In this document: positions 9,881 to 23,900 of the stretch, piece after piece
Layout of the letters: every line of letters begins with the position of its first letter
Numbering within the stretch: the first letter of the stretch is position 1
Notes under the pieces: generated by a model
What the model was told of the DNA's origin: nothing
What the model saw: only the letters and a program-made list of their open reading frames with translations
The model's database searches: none
Translations under genes and position numbers: made by a program
NCBI RefSeq assembly: GCF_963676685.1
Contig: NC_092356.1
Span: forward strand, 22,803,750 to 22,867,749
Direction of reading: 5' to 3'
Length of the DNA: 64,000 nt
Origin: Mytilus edulis
Taxonomy: Eukaryota; Mollusca; Bivalvia; Mytilida; Mytilidae

Positions 9881-11387
9881 GATATAAATAAGTAGAAGAA
9901 AAGGACTTTTATAATGAAATCTATTTAAAGAATAAAAACAATTAAGAAACCCGAAGACATGGTAGTGTATTTATAAATTCCAGAACAAAACAGACACGAA
10001 ATACCGATCATGGAGTACTCGTAGATACTGACAGCTAGTTCAAAGTCAATCACATCTAATAAAAAAATCTTGCATCTAAAATTTAACTTTAAATTAGAGC
10101 ACATCCAACATCCAGCGGATTTAGTGTAAGTTCATTTATTAAAACATAACGACGAGATAAAGGACCACTAGTACATATTTTATTCGGTTTACATAGTGTT
10201 GTTTCATTTGTAACAGTGTTTTGTTGTTTTTAAATACTGTTATAGCTTTTTATTTCTAAAATGTATGTATCGTATAATTTTCTTTATCAATGATTGGAAA
10301 TTTAAATGTGCTAAGAGACAGCAGCCTAACAAAAAACAGTTGTTTATCATTTTGCACATTATATTAAAGCATCGCATGGGGTCTTTGATCGCCTACATGA
10401 GGACCAATTTTCTAGTCATCATAATATATGCATTTTTCATTAAATGACGATGTGAATTATAGCTGTCTAATCTATAACCTTCTGGTTTCCCCGCTACATA
10501 CATGCAGAACCGATTTTGCTTGACCCTGCATATACATGGAACAATTATACCATAAACAAGAGATTAATCACATATTTACATTCACCGTTTTGTTCTCGTC
10601 ATAAATAAGAACAACACTCACTTTACATCTTGCTTTATTAGGAACAAACACTTTGCACCTGTCCTAAGTCAGAAATCTGATGTACAGTAGTTGTCGTTTG
10701 TTTATGTAATTTATACGTGTTTCTCGTTTCTCGTTTTTTTTTATATAGATTAGACCGTTGATTTTCCCGTTTGAATTGTTTTACACTAGTAATTTTGGGG
10801 CCCTTTATAGCTTGTTGTTCGGTGTGAGCCAAGGCTCCGTGTTGAAGGCAGTACATTGACCTATAATGGTTTACTTTTTAAAAATTGTTATTTGGATGGA
10901 GAGTTGTCTCATTGGCACTCACACCACATCTTCCTATATCTACTTTGCATGTTGCTTTAAAAGAAACAAGCCATAAACATGTTGCTTTAATTGGTACCAA
11001 ACGCCTTGACTTCAATTGATTTGGCTCGTTTAATTTTCATAGAATTTTGACACAATATTTACTTTTTACCCTTTGACAAAAATAAAAAAATTTCAAAAAA
11101 CTTGTACATGTTCCACACGCTTCATCGGAAAAAAATCATTGATCATATAGCAGTTTGACAAGCACTTATTTTGATCATAGATAAGCTTGATATTTCTTTA
11201 GCAATAACGTTCAGCTGATTTTTACCGAGTTATCTCCCTGTAGTGTTATGTACCGCACCACCTTAGTAAGAACCACATTTTTTGTTTAGTATTTTTCTTA
11301 CTTTTCAGTCACTAAAGTCGACATGACCTTATATTAAATGTATTTAAATTTTTCTTCTGCTAAGTGTAAAGTACAATATTTGATATT
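9881..11387. other. Intergenic with one long family 2 repeat
   Basis: The only recognisable structure is a long-form family 2 repeat at about 10650-10945 (GGTGTGAGCCAAGGCTCCGT ... TTGTCTCATTGGCACTC). I see no gene. Confidence 0.5.
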
Positions 11388-11393
11388 TTTATT
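11388..11393 (-). terminator. Polyadenylation signal for the polyketide synthase gene
   Basis: AATAAA on the minus strand about 265 bases after the stop codon at 11657. It is the nearest full hexamer found downstream. Confidence 0.4.
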
Positions 11394-11656
11394 CTAAATA
11401 TATAATCTTAAAACTCCTCTTAAATATTACAATGCATTAGAACATAAAAGTATCACTAAAAGAAGTCTTGGTATAATTTGATAATTTACACACTTTCTGT
11501 ACAAGTAAGTGTTTTTGAAAATAAAAACATAACACTTATTGAAAAGTCAACTTCCGCTGAAGTCAATTATTTTCCGGATTGTCGGGAGTTATCGGAGATC
11601 TGGATTAACCAGAGAGCTTCCGAACCGGTTTTCACACACCACAACACAAAAAAGTC

Positions 11657-11916
11657 TCAGAAAGAAGTAATTATAACTTCTTTATCTTCAACAGAGTCAA
11701 TTTCAGTTTTCGTGTCTACAGAGTCAATTTCATTTTTCGTGTCATCAAGTGTTTTAATATCTTCCTTCACAGCTGTTTCTTTCATATCTTTTGGAATCGT
11801 CCTTTTACCAAGAGACCTTTCTCTTATTGAAAGCCACCACTGCATGGCCTGGGTTTTTAAGCTTGTTTTGAAGACATATGTCCGAGAACTGGTGCACAAA
11901 ATAAGAGCTGTCTGAT
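11657..11916 (-). CDS. PKS exon 10: second half of PH-like domain and acidic tail
   Basis: It encodes ALILCTSSRTYVFKTS, then TQAMQWWLSIRER, the last strands and C-terminal helix of a PH domain with the expected Trp (2801/2802). The tail repeats NEIDSV and TEIDSV and ends at TGA, 11659-11657. Acceptor TTTCAG|ATCAG. Confidence 0.75.
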
Positions 11917-14900
11917 CTGAAAGATGAAACATAAGACGTTAATTATATTTTACAATATATAAACTTAAGATAAAGAAATATTAAGATTTTTTTTTATAAA
12001 TATGCCTACCACAGACACAGGTATGATTGCTTGAGATCTAAAACGTGCACATATATTTCCAAAAAGTGTCGATTGTAAAGAGGGGCGAAACATACCAGAT
12101 GTACATTAAAATTTCATGTAACAAACTTCATATAACTAATTTCACGAAAAGAGAGACGACTTTTCTCTTCTCTGTTATTTCCAATTTTTACGAAGCAAAT
12201 CTGCAACAGCAATTTCTTATTTGAACATACTACCAAGTTTAACACCGAATAAAGCTACCAAGGGGGCAGTTACTATTTATGCATTTATTTTCGCGGATAC
12301 ATATTTTCGAAAAGCAAAACTTTTTCTTTCGCGGATATTTGATTTTTCGAATAACTATTGACCATAAAACAGCTTACAACTATTTACCATAAAACAGTTT
12401 TGCAATCAATACAACACGGTTTATAATGTAAATATTTTTTTCTCACAAATGGTCCGATAACACAATTATTTCGTAGTGCATTTCTTTTAGAACATAAATG
12501 AAAATAAAAAAAATCCCACCTGCGCTTTCTCAAAGAAACTTTTACAGTGTGTTGTACTACTTTTGGGACAAATTATATCAAAATTATAGAAAACTTCATC
12601 GGCTCTAACTCAAAATATGGACAATTTTATGTTTAGGGCGACTTGAAATCTTTTGACAGCTTCCGAAGTGCTAATTTTCAACCTTTTTCAGCTGGACCAA
12701 ATCACTACTTTCCTTTAAAATTCTGGACCCAAATTTTTTTATAGTGTAATTTCACTCCCCCTACTTGCAATTTGAGGCATTAAACATGGAGAAATAAATT
12801 TGGAAGGGATATAAAAGTTAATGGCAAGTAACCCACTGTCAACACTAGGGACTATATTCAAAATCAAGGGACGACAATTGTGGTCTCGGACCTAATAGCG
12901 GGAATATCATTTGGTACAGACACTTGTTTATGTTTATGGTTATCGTTAATGTTTCTAAAAAAATTGTACATGTGTTTGTCTGTGACATGTTTTTGTTATA
13001 GGATTTTTTGGTATTGGTTTTGCTCAATGTTGAATGCCATACAGAGGATGCTAACCTTCACGTTATTTGATTCCTTGTTGTTGTTAATTATTATCTTACA
13101 AGCTATGATGTTTACACATTATTTAAACATGGTCTTACCATTCATATCGACCATTCTTATATCTGTGATATCGGTGTAAGCAATTCGTCTGTCCATCTTG
13201 TGAGGTTTTTTGCCCCATTTTATGTATTTTTCATCCTCTGATCCAAGAAAGAGGTATACTTCGTGGTCCCAGCCTTTCTTTGTCTGTTTCATGAAAACAT
13301 CTAGAAAAGAAATTATTGTATTCTTAAGATAATGCATTTTATACTCAAGCTAAGAGGTATTTTTCAGGGGCCTTATATTATGTCAATAAAAATTATTAAA
13401 AAAATGCGTCTACATTACTGAAATTGCTTGGTAATCAAGAGAAGTTATAGTCGTGTAGTGCGTTTTATTTTATTCCTTATTCCTTATTTTATGTTTGCTG
13501 TGAGTTAAGGTTTCGATGTAAACATGCAATAAGATGTAAATTTATGTGTATGTGTGTCATCTAATTGAAAATTCTTCACTTCAAGAGATTAAAGAAAATG
13601 ATAGAAATTATATTTAGGAAATTATAATGAATAAGAATTGACATACATGACGATAAGCTGTTAGTTTTCTCGTTTGAATTGTTTTACATTTGTGATTTCG
13701 AGGCCTTTCATAGCCTACTACAAGCTTTATGCTTTGCTCATTGTTGGGAACCATACGGTTACCCATTGCTGTTCATTTGTGAAGATTGTCTCATCGGCAA
13801 CCATACCACATAATCTTTTCATGTTTATATACTTTACTAAAGTAACAAAATCATTTGGAGTATAAAAAAACAACCAGTACTCACTTGAAATATTTTTTTC
13901 TGAAGTTGATATTCCAGTTTTACAACTTGCTACGTTATATGACGTCATTTCCTCTAATGTTATACCCGGATTTGCTACGAATCTCTCTATCATCATTAGC
14001 ATAAAGTTGAGAAGATTATGAGCTCTGTCCTGGTCAATTATTAGTGTACTGCATCCTAGTTCAAGTTCGAGTTTCTTTGTTGTTTCATCATTCCACACAT
14101 AAAAGATAGTTTCGTTGTAATAATTTCCAACCTGTAGTTTCTTGATTTTGATTGGTGTACGTTTTCCATGGTCAATAGCTAGAGATGATATTTTTGTTGT
14201 TTCTTCCATTACAATTTGGTGTCGGAAAATCTCATTGACAGGGTGACCCTTTACGTCCTGTATGATGTCAATAAAAGGCATATATCCGTGATCCAATGCC
14301 TTCATGATCTTTATCTTATTTCGTTGAATAATTTCAGCAACTTGTATTGAACTGTCCTCAAATTCTTGATATAGCGGTATACGATTAGTAAAACGGTTTG
14401 CCTCTCTTTTCAACTCGGGGAAAAACATTCGACAGTCAAGGGTTGTCATTATAGCAATTGTTGGCTGGCGTAGTTCAACGTGTAGAAGAATTTCAAACAT
14501 AGTAGCAAAGAGATGAAACAGGGTACACTTGTTACCTTCAAGCAGAGGTCGTATCCCTGTAGCTACTTTTTCAGGTACTTTTACTCGAGTAAACTCAAAG
14601 AAGTTTGGATCTGTTGTTAAATCTCCGGTAACAGACAATGACATTGGTTGCAGATTCTCTGGAATTACAGTTTGCCAAAAGGTTCTAAGTTCTACATCAT
14701 CGTCGATCAACCGTCTTTCAATATGCAGGGCTATATCTACTGGATCTGTAGGGTCTTCATTAGGGGCGTCTGGTCGAAGGTCATTCATCATCATCGAGAT
14801 GGAATGCAAATCTAGTGCTAAATGGTTGAATAAAAATCTCATGATCGCTTGGCGACCTTTTTTGGCGAAGAAAACTCTCATTGGTAGGTCTGTTGCTGGG

Positions 14901-17900
14901 TCAAACAGATAGTCATCTACGTTTGGAGGATGTCTAGTTTTGTGAAGTAGGAGAGATTTCTCAACAATGCGGAAGTCTATTTCAATCTCTTCCGGTTCCA
15001 GAATAACTCGTTTGACACCATATCTAATGTCATCATGACCTGGTATAAAGAGTGTCCGTAGAGCAGGATACTTTTGATGAATTTTTACTATCAAGGGTTT
15101 CCAATATTCTGGCATAGCTATGACGCTATCAACAGTAATATCCCCAAACATGTACAAAGATGGGTCATATTTATTCCTCATATGACCATTGTAGGCTCTC
15201 TTTTCGTAAGGTGTCATAGAGTTTGCGACATTAGTATTAATTTCCATTATTTTTATTTCCTCTTCGGCATTACCATTCTCAAGTTTGTCGTTTATTGCTT
15301 CTGCTAGTGCCATCATTGTTGTTCCGTCTGTTAGCAACATCACTAAAGAAATTTTGACATGCATAACCTTCAGGACTGTTTGTGCAAACGTCATAGCAAG
15401 CATAGAATCAACACCCAAAGCTGATATTAATGTGTCTTCATTAAGCAATGAATGTTCTACTCCAAATACATCGCTTGCCAGAATAAACAATGCTTTCATA
15501 ATGGCTTCCATTCTCTCTGCTCTTGGTATAGACATTATTTCATTTAGGTCAAAGTTCAGGGATGCTGAATTCATCTTAGATCTTCTTTGTTCTAAAATTT
15601 TGTCTACAAAACCTCTAAATCTATACTGTACAAGGGACATGTCCTCAGAAATAAGACCAGATGCGATTACATCCCAATCAAAAACGCCATACGTTACTTG
15701 TGGGCAGGTATTCTTCAAGACTTCTATCAAACTTTTCCTAATGGTTGGTATACTTAATGAGAGTAGTCCTCGTTTCTCTAAAATCTGTTCAAGACTGTCA
15801 TCATTAATGGCCATGCCTACTTTCAGCGGCCCCCAATTTATACTTTGTCCACATAAACCAAGGTGTCGACGATAGTGAGCTAATGAATCTAGAAAAGCAT
15901 TTGCAGCTCCGTAATTTGTTTGACCTGCATTACCAAAGACAGATGTCATGGATGAATGGATGACAAAATAATCTAGAGACAGTTTTTCAGAGACAATATG
16001 TAAATTCCATGTCCCTAGAACTTTTGGCATCAATACCTTTTGTAGCTTTTCTCTTGTCATGGATATGAATAGAGCATCATCAAGAACACCAGCTCCTTGG
16101 AAAATACCTTTTATTGGATATGTTGCTTCTGATAAAATTCGATCAATTGACTCTTGGAGTGACTCTATACTTGTTATGTCAGTTTGCATAGTTGTGATAA
16201 AGCATTCATAACGGTCTGACATTTCCTTGATTTTAGTTTGTTTCTCATTTGAAGGTTCCCTCCTGGATAAACTGACAATGAATCCTGCTCCCCGCTCTGC
16301 TAACATATTTGTAATTTCCCATCCAAGACCCGTCATTCCACCTATAATAACATATACAGCTGTTTTCCTGAAAATGAGATTCTCTGGGATTCTGATATCG
16401 CACATCTGTGCATCGCTCGATCCAGTGACGTCAACAACATTACTTGGGAATGGCAGTAAAGTAGTGTCAGAAGGTTCAAGTTTAATTTGATCTTTGGCCA
16501 AAAGTTTATGTTTCTGTTTTTTCAGCCAATTGATAACAGTTGGGACAATTTGTGGGAGTTTGGTTTTCGACAAAACCTCATCAACATCAACGGTGACGAA
16601 TTGGATATGAGATGAACGAGCAGCCACATAACGCTCAATTTGCAGAGGAAGGAACTGTCGCAGGGATGCTATCATTGTAACGTGTTTAGCTACTTCTAAA
16701 AATCCATGTATCGTCTGAAGATCTATTTTCATCAATGGGATAACTATTGGTGAAATTTGGTCAGGTGACATGATTTCCTCTAATTTGAACACCATAGCTG
16801 GTCCTGATTTTCTAGATGCTATTAGATTTTTTAAGATAACTGCAGACATTTCATTTTCATTGTCAGTAAGAATAAGGTAGTTTTTCTTTGACGGTAACTT
16901 GCTAACTAATTCCCATAAAAGAGAAGTAGTGCAAAGCATGCCGGGAACATATGGTTGTAAATCTGTCAGACATACCATGCATGATTTAGGAATGTTTACA
17001 ACAGACTGGATTTTAAGTGGATAACATGCTACAAATTCTTTCATCGATTTGTCTTTCTTGTCTTTTTTATCTATTCGTTTGCCAACAACTTCAAACGTGA
17101 GGACTCCGTATCCATCTTTATGATCTTGCGGCCAGATAGTCACTGCTTCCACTGCATTCTCAAAAGTCAATGGGTATAACGAGTTGTTGTGTATACATGC
17201 TTTCGATACTTGCAGTAAGACTGATTGATCAAACGTATCTCCATCCATCTCCTGTAGTGAGTAGAAGGTATCATTCAAAACATCTGGAAGATTACTTCTG
17301 TACTCTGCTACACAATACTTGTCAATTGACTTGACTTTTGGAGTTTTTATTCTTTCAGAATCTGGTTGCGTTACAAATTCGTTTTCATATATTTTCTTCT
17401 TTCTGATTGCAATTTCTGGTATTTCTAGTCTTTTATTGTTTCCTTTGAGAACAGTAAGCAACTGTTTCATGCATTCCTTAAAGCTTGGATCTATATCAAC
17501 GAGGTACAACTTGAAACTTTGTTCCCTAAGAACTGATCGAACAAGTCCCCATAGCTCTGATCCGACAAGGTTAAACTGGCCTGATACATCGGGTGATTGA
17601 GTACTTTGAGTCAATATGTAGATTGGAACCGAATCCTGTCGGTCTGCCATGAACTTTAAAATGGTCAGTAATAGATCACAGTTGTTGACCAAATCATCTA
17701 GTAAAACGGTACCATCCGTAGTATATTCTTCTTTCATTCTTCCATTTGCAAAGATAATACATGTTTCTTTGTCGTCTTTCACTGATTCAGCTTCACTGGG
17801 TTTGAAATGTTCTTCCAATATGTCTTCGATGATATTGGTTGAATTATTGGCAATGTAATAGCTTATTTCAAGATCACCATAAACACAATCCTTAAATGTC

Positions 17901-20900
17901 TGCTTTGTCCTTTCATCCCGGGAAATAAAAATAAACCTTCTTTGTTTTTGTGGATTTGATATCTCGTCCTTTTTAACATCTTTTTCTTCGTCTTCACTTG
18001 AACTAAATTCTTTGTCCATATCTTTCTTTTCATTGCTTGATAAACTGGAGCTTCGATCTTTATCTTTGTCTTTTTTCTCGCTTGAATAACCTGAACTGTT
18101 TGACTGTTTGTCATAGTCATCCTTGAGGAGTTCTAAATCTGCTTTACAAGTAAAAGAGCTCTTATCTGATTCTTCATCACTTGGTGCGTCTTTGTCTTGT
18201 AATTGTGGAAGAGAGAGAGATGTTTTCTTATTGTCTTGCAATTCAACTTCTGTCCAAACTATTTTGTGTGCAATTTGACCGTTGTGTCTCTCTGACTTTT
18301 CAATTGCCCTAATCGTAAAGTCCTTGACCTCAGCCACTACAATACCATCAGGTTGAAGTAAAAGAAGGTTATATAAAATTTCATCCTTAGAAAATGATGT
18401 CAGATTCATGTATGCTAACATATTTTTTTCTGGGGATCGTCTCAAAATAAGTTTCTTAAATCCTGCAGGAAGTAGTTGTCCAGAAGGTCGTTCCTCCATT
18501 AATTCAAAAATGATTCCAGGTGTTTGTAGAAGGCCATCGAGGATTGCTGGATGAATGTTTGTTGTATTCAAATCTTTGATCAGCAAGTCTGACAAGGTCA
18601 CATTAACAAGACATTCAGTTCTATTCTTATATCCATCCCCAAGTATTTGTAGGTCATCACCGTATGAAAAGCCAAGTGTTTTCAATGTTTCATATGTCTG
18701 GTCTTTTGGATGAAATATTTTGCATCTTTCTTTTATCTTCTGAATATCAACAAAGTTTACCTTAACATCTTCGTTTATAATTCTTGATGTTCCCCTAGCT
18801 ATGATGTCATTTCCTGTTTGTATCGTAAAAGCCATGCTCTCCAATGGCTCTAATGACTTTAGCATTACAAAGGCTTCACAAGGGCTGCCTGGTGATAAAC
18901 GAAGAGGTCTTTGAAAATCCACTCCTATTTCCAAATTAAAAGGTGACTGTTCTAGAAGACTTTTACTAGCTTCTATTGCCACTTCAGCATACAAAGCTCC
19001 GGGGACTAAAATATTTCCTGCTACGTTGTGCTCATATACATAAGGAGTAGAGGTGGTACTGATGTCTATTTTGAAAGGTGTATTATCGTCGGACTGTCGT
19101 TTTACGAATGGATGAGCTGATGCCAATCTTCCTCGCCCTTGTTTCCTTAGTTTTGTGCTGTCAGCTTCAAATAACGATTTCATTCTGTTCGGTATGTACT
19201 TCGGTATATCGGATATTACAGCAGTGTATGGATTAATTCGTTCCATTTCTGGATTCACACCATTTTTGTAGAACTCTGCAAGTGAATCCATTATGCAGGA
19301 TGATTCGGAATTCACGTTCATAGAGGGCAAGCTAATTGCCTTTCCTTCTGCGAAACTATCACTCAAATGTGTTCTTAGGACAGGCTTTGGGCCAATTTCG
19401 ACAAATATATTTATAGTATTAAGCAAGCCAGCATTTCGGACTGCTTTTTGAAACAGAACAGGTTTTCTGACATTTTCCCTCCAATACGAAGCCGTAACAA
19501 ATTGTTCATCAGTGGCTACTTCACCAGTCACAGTAGAAAATAATTTCGTTGTAGGTGTTACACCAGTTAACCCATTGAGGGCATTTTCTAGATCAATGCT
19601 TGACTTTTCCGTATGGTGACTGTGATAGGCACATTTCACATGAAGTGGTCGTAGGAAAATAGGCTCGTCTTCTTCTTCACTTTTCTTTTTCAGCTTTTGC
19701 ATTACTTCATTGACAATATCAGTATCACCGGATACGGTTGAAGATTTAGAACTATTGTACACGGCAATGTTTATTTTTCCATCATACTCCTGGCATAACT
19801 CGTCTACCATCTCTGTTTTGCTACTGCCAACCACAAACATGGACCCTCCTGTTGCCTTTGATAAGATTGACGATCTATGATATATGACCTTGACAGCATC
19901 TTCAAGAGAAAGACAACCCGCAGCATATGCAGCGGCCACTTCTCCGACAGACTGTCCCAATACAACTTTCGGTACTATACCATAATACTTCCAGAGCTCT
20001 GTCAATCCAATTTGACAAGTAAAAATTGCCAGATGACCAACCAATGGTTCACTCAAGTCTGCTGCATCTTTCAATTTCTCATAAATTGACCATTTAGTAT
20101 AAGGCTTCAATAGTTCGTCTACTTTTCTTACAGTTTCACTAAACACTGCTTCACTTTGCAAAAGTTCTTGACACATTCCAGTCCAGGTTGTTCCAACACC
20201 GCAAAACACAAAAACAACATTTGGTGGGTTCAAACCAGCTGGTCGAACACTTTCTATCGTTTTCAATTGGACTTCTGCTTTTTGGCGGAGATCCTCCTTT
20301 GATTCACACACGAACGCAAGTCTGTACTTAAAGTGCTCGCGTCTGCAGGAACTAGTGTATGCAATACTCTTTAGGCTGTCTACGCATGTGTCTTTGAGAC
20401 AATTTATGAAATGTTGAAGACTATTTGTCAGGCCACCATTGTCCAGAGCTGACAGGAAGACAATGTATTTATCTTTGGTATCATCGTCTGTTTCTTGTAC
20501 ATCTTCTAATGGAAACTGTTTTATAATTGCGTGACTATTTGTACCTCCGAATCCAAAAGAGTTGACACAACTCATTCTTGTTCCGTCGTTCAACGTAGGC
20601 CAATCTTCAACAGCGATAGAAACCGCCATGTTGTATTTTGGGAAATCAATCTTTGGGTTTGGTCGCTCAAAATGAAGAGATCTAACGGTTTTGCCATGCT
20701 TCATCATAAGAAGAACCTTAACGATTCCAGCAACTCCAGCAGCTGATTCCAAGTGACCAATGTTTGTTTTTACTGATCCTATCCTTAGTGCCTCTTTTCC
20801 TTCTTCTCTGTATTGAGAGAAAAATTCACCCAAGCTGTTAGCCTCAATCGGATCTCCAACAGGTGTACCAGTTCCTACAAGAACAAATCAAAAGTATATT

Positions 20901-23900
20901 ATCGGGAAAATAAAGGCAACAGTAGTATACCGATGTTCAAAAGTCATAAATCGATTGAGAGAAAACTAATGCGGATTACAAACTAAAACCGACTTGGTAC
21001 AGGACAGTTTAGGAAAAAAAATTAGTGGGTTGAACCTGGGTTTGCGAATAGTCCAACATCAAAAAAGGAATAACAACCCTCTAAATTACCTCCCTTTTTC
21101 CCCCTCTTACAAAATAAATTCAAGTTCTTACTCAAATACCGGTATTTACATTTATTTAATGTAATTGATGAAAGGGTTAAATTGATACAATATAAGTATT
21201 CCAATACTATCAATATTAACAGTATAATAGTTGTGAAAAGGAACTGCGTGGATAATTTTATCGTCCTGTTAGCCCGTTCCCTCAAAAACAGATTTTTGAT
21301 GAAAGGAGACAGCAGCTATGCGTCTGCATTTACATTAATCGAAATAAAAATTAGAAAACTGTATGGGAGTCTTTTGGCAATAGCTTGTCGTTCAGAGTTT
21401 ACGACATTTGTATAAATGAAAGAGATATATATATATAAACACAATCAGATACTTGAATGTCAATTAAACCTATTTCAGTAAATATTCACAGGAATGTCAA
21501 AGATAGAATACAATAACAGATTTTTGATGAAAGGAGACAGCAGCTATGCGTCTGCATTTACATTAATCGAAGTAAAAATTAGAAAACTGTATGGGAGTCT
21601 TTTGGCAATAGCTTGTCGTTCAGAGTTTACGACATTTGCATGTTTAAATGAAAGAGATATATATAAACACAATCAGATACTTGAATGTCAATTAAACCTA
21701 TTTCAGTAAATATTCACAGGAATGTCAAAGATAGAATACAACTTTTAACTTCAAGTATTTTTATTTTAAAAAAAACATGAGGGGCTGACACTACACATCT
21801 GATTAATCAGTACACCGTTGTAATTTATAGTTACCGTGAGCTTCTATATACTGCACCAAGTCTGGGCTGACATTGTTCTTCTCGTAAACTTCTTGTAGCA
21901 ATTCTGTCTGCATCTGTATAGATGGCGCTGTAATTGGGGTCATTGTTCTACCATCTTGGTTACAACCTGTTGCTATGGTAGCCCATATTTTGTTACCATC
22001 AGCTCTTGCCTATAATGAAATATACATAATGTCTTTAAACTTTAGCAGTGATACTAATATGGTATTCAAAATGGATATGTACAGATCAAAACGAGGCAGC
22101 TAGCTATAACATGTGTCACTATCTTAACGTTCCGAGTCTATGTAAACTGAAAACAAGTAGTGCTTTAGAAACTTTACCTCCGACTAATTCAAAGTACAAA
22201 TGTATGCGGCGAAAGAAGGCCTCTTTGGGACTTTAAGTTGAAGAACAGCAATAAAATTGTTGAAGAACAGCAATAACAGAGACTAAGAACAGCAATATAA
22301 GCGCTGTTCTATTAATTTTGTGTTCTTTTGCTGTGCAAGTTCTGATTGTGTGTTCTTGTTTGATATCCTATTAATGGATTTCTATCAAGATAAAAGACAT
22401 TCTTTTAAACATTGGCACCTATCTTAAATCACGGATTTGGCTATACTTTTTGGACCTTTTGGATTATAGCTCTTCATCTTTTATATAAGCTTTGGATTTC
22501 AAATATTTTGGCCACGAGCATCACTGAAGAGACATATATATTGTCGAAATGCGCATCTGGTGCAAGAAAATTGGTAACGTTAATTTTATTAAATCAATAT
22601 ATATATATATAACATATACATACATCTTTCAGTGTTTTAAGTACAATGACACCACCTCCTTCGCCTCGTATATATCCATCTGCTGTATCAGAAAAGGCTT
22701 GACACTGTCCTATGGGCGACACCATTCTTGCTTTTGACAGTGGAATAAGGATATCTGGATACAGAATACTATTGACTCCCCCGCAGATCGCCATGGTACA
22801 ATCACCTAACGAAAATATGTATCACAATTAATTTTCAGAATGTATGTAAAGCAACTGTTTTGATATTCAGTGTTACAAAATGACGTCAAAATGTCTTGCC
22901 TTTTAACTTATTATCAATGCTCATCTTTTAACTTTGTATGTTTTTGGTTTGGTTGTAAAGGTTTTGAAAAATTGTCTTGGCATTTAACATTGTCAAATAG
23001 ATAAAAACATGCATGACTGGATGTGACTTGGATAAAGAGTTGTCTCATTGGCACTCATATCGCATCTTCTTATATCTATGGTATCTCAACAGTAACCTAT
23101 ACTTGCTTTCATTCGCTGTTGTCTTCTGTTAGATAGATATATCATTAGCAATCATACCACATCTCCTTATTTCTATACCGGTATAGACTTACCGCTTTTC
23201 AGAGCTTGTGATGCTAAATGTATAGCAACTAGAGATGAACTGCATGCGGTATCTATAGACATAGATGGACCAAGGAGGTTATAGACGTATGATATACGAG
23301 CAGCTATAATACTTGGAGCGGTCCCTGTCAGTGTGTAGTTACTAGCAACTGCTGGATCTTCTGTAGCAGAACTTTTATAATCGTCATTCATAACTCCTGC
23401 AATGAATAATTAACATTTTACTGATCGTGTTCCAAAAAACCTTTTACACCACAATTTGTGTCCCTATGCCAATTGTATAATAGAGAATAGAAACAGGAAA
23501 TGTTTCAAAGAGACAACAACCTGAACAATGAATGAGGAGAACACAAAAGCCTAAATATAACATACATAACGTACATATAAATTTGTTCTTTTCACTAGCT
23601 CTTAATTGTCAACGAAAATATATGTATCTCTAAAGGGAAACAACTCGTTTGAATGAATCTTTAATTGCATGGTCGGTTACGGAATCGTCAGTTGACTGAC
23701 TTTGTAATGTTGTACTGGACACAAGCTTAACACACATTGGATAAGGGAGCAACCATTTCACTTCAAGGGGGTATGTTTTCTTTGTCTAAATCAGATTTTT
23801 TTCTCTCGATGAAATTAATCAAATTATAATTTCAAAAAACACTAAAAGGTATGGTGAAAATCTGGATTCAGAAATAATTGTTTTTGTCATCTCCTTTACC

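Noticed and set aside
13727..13884. Extension of the large PKS frame past 13885 to its own stop
   Set aside because: The extra 39-odd codons have no domain and overlap a dispersed repeat; a good GTGAGT donor and in-phase PH-like exons downstream are the better explanation.
14529..20746. Several + strand open frames of 70-200 codons
   Set aside because: All are shadows antisense to the PKS exon and show no domain.
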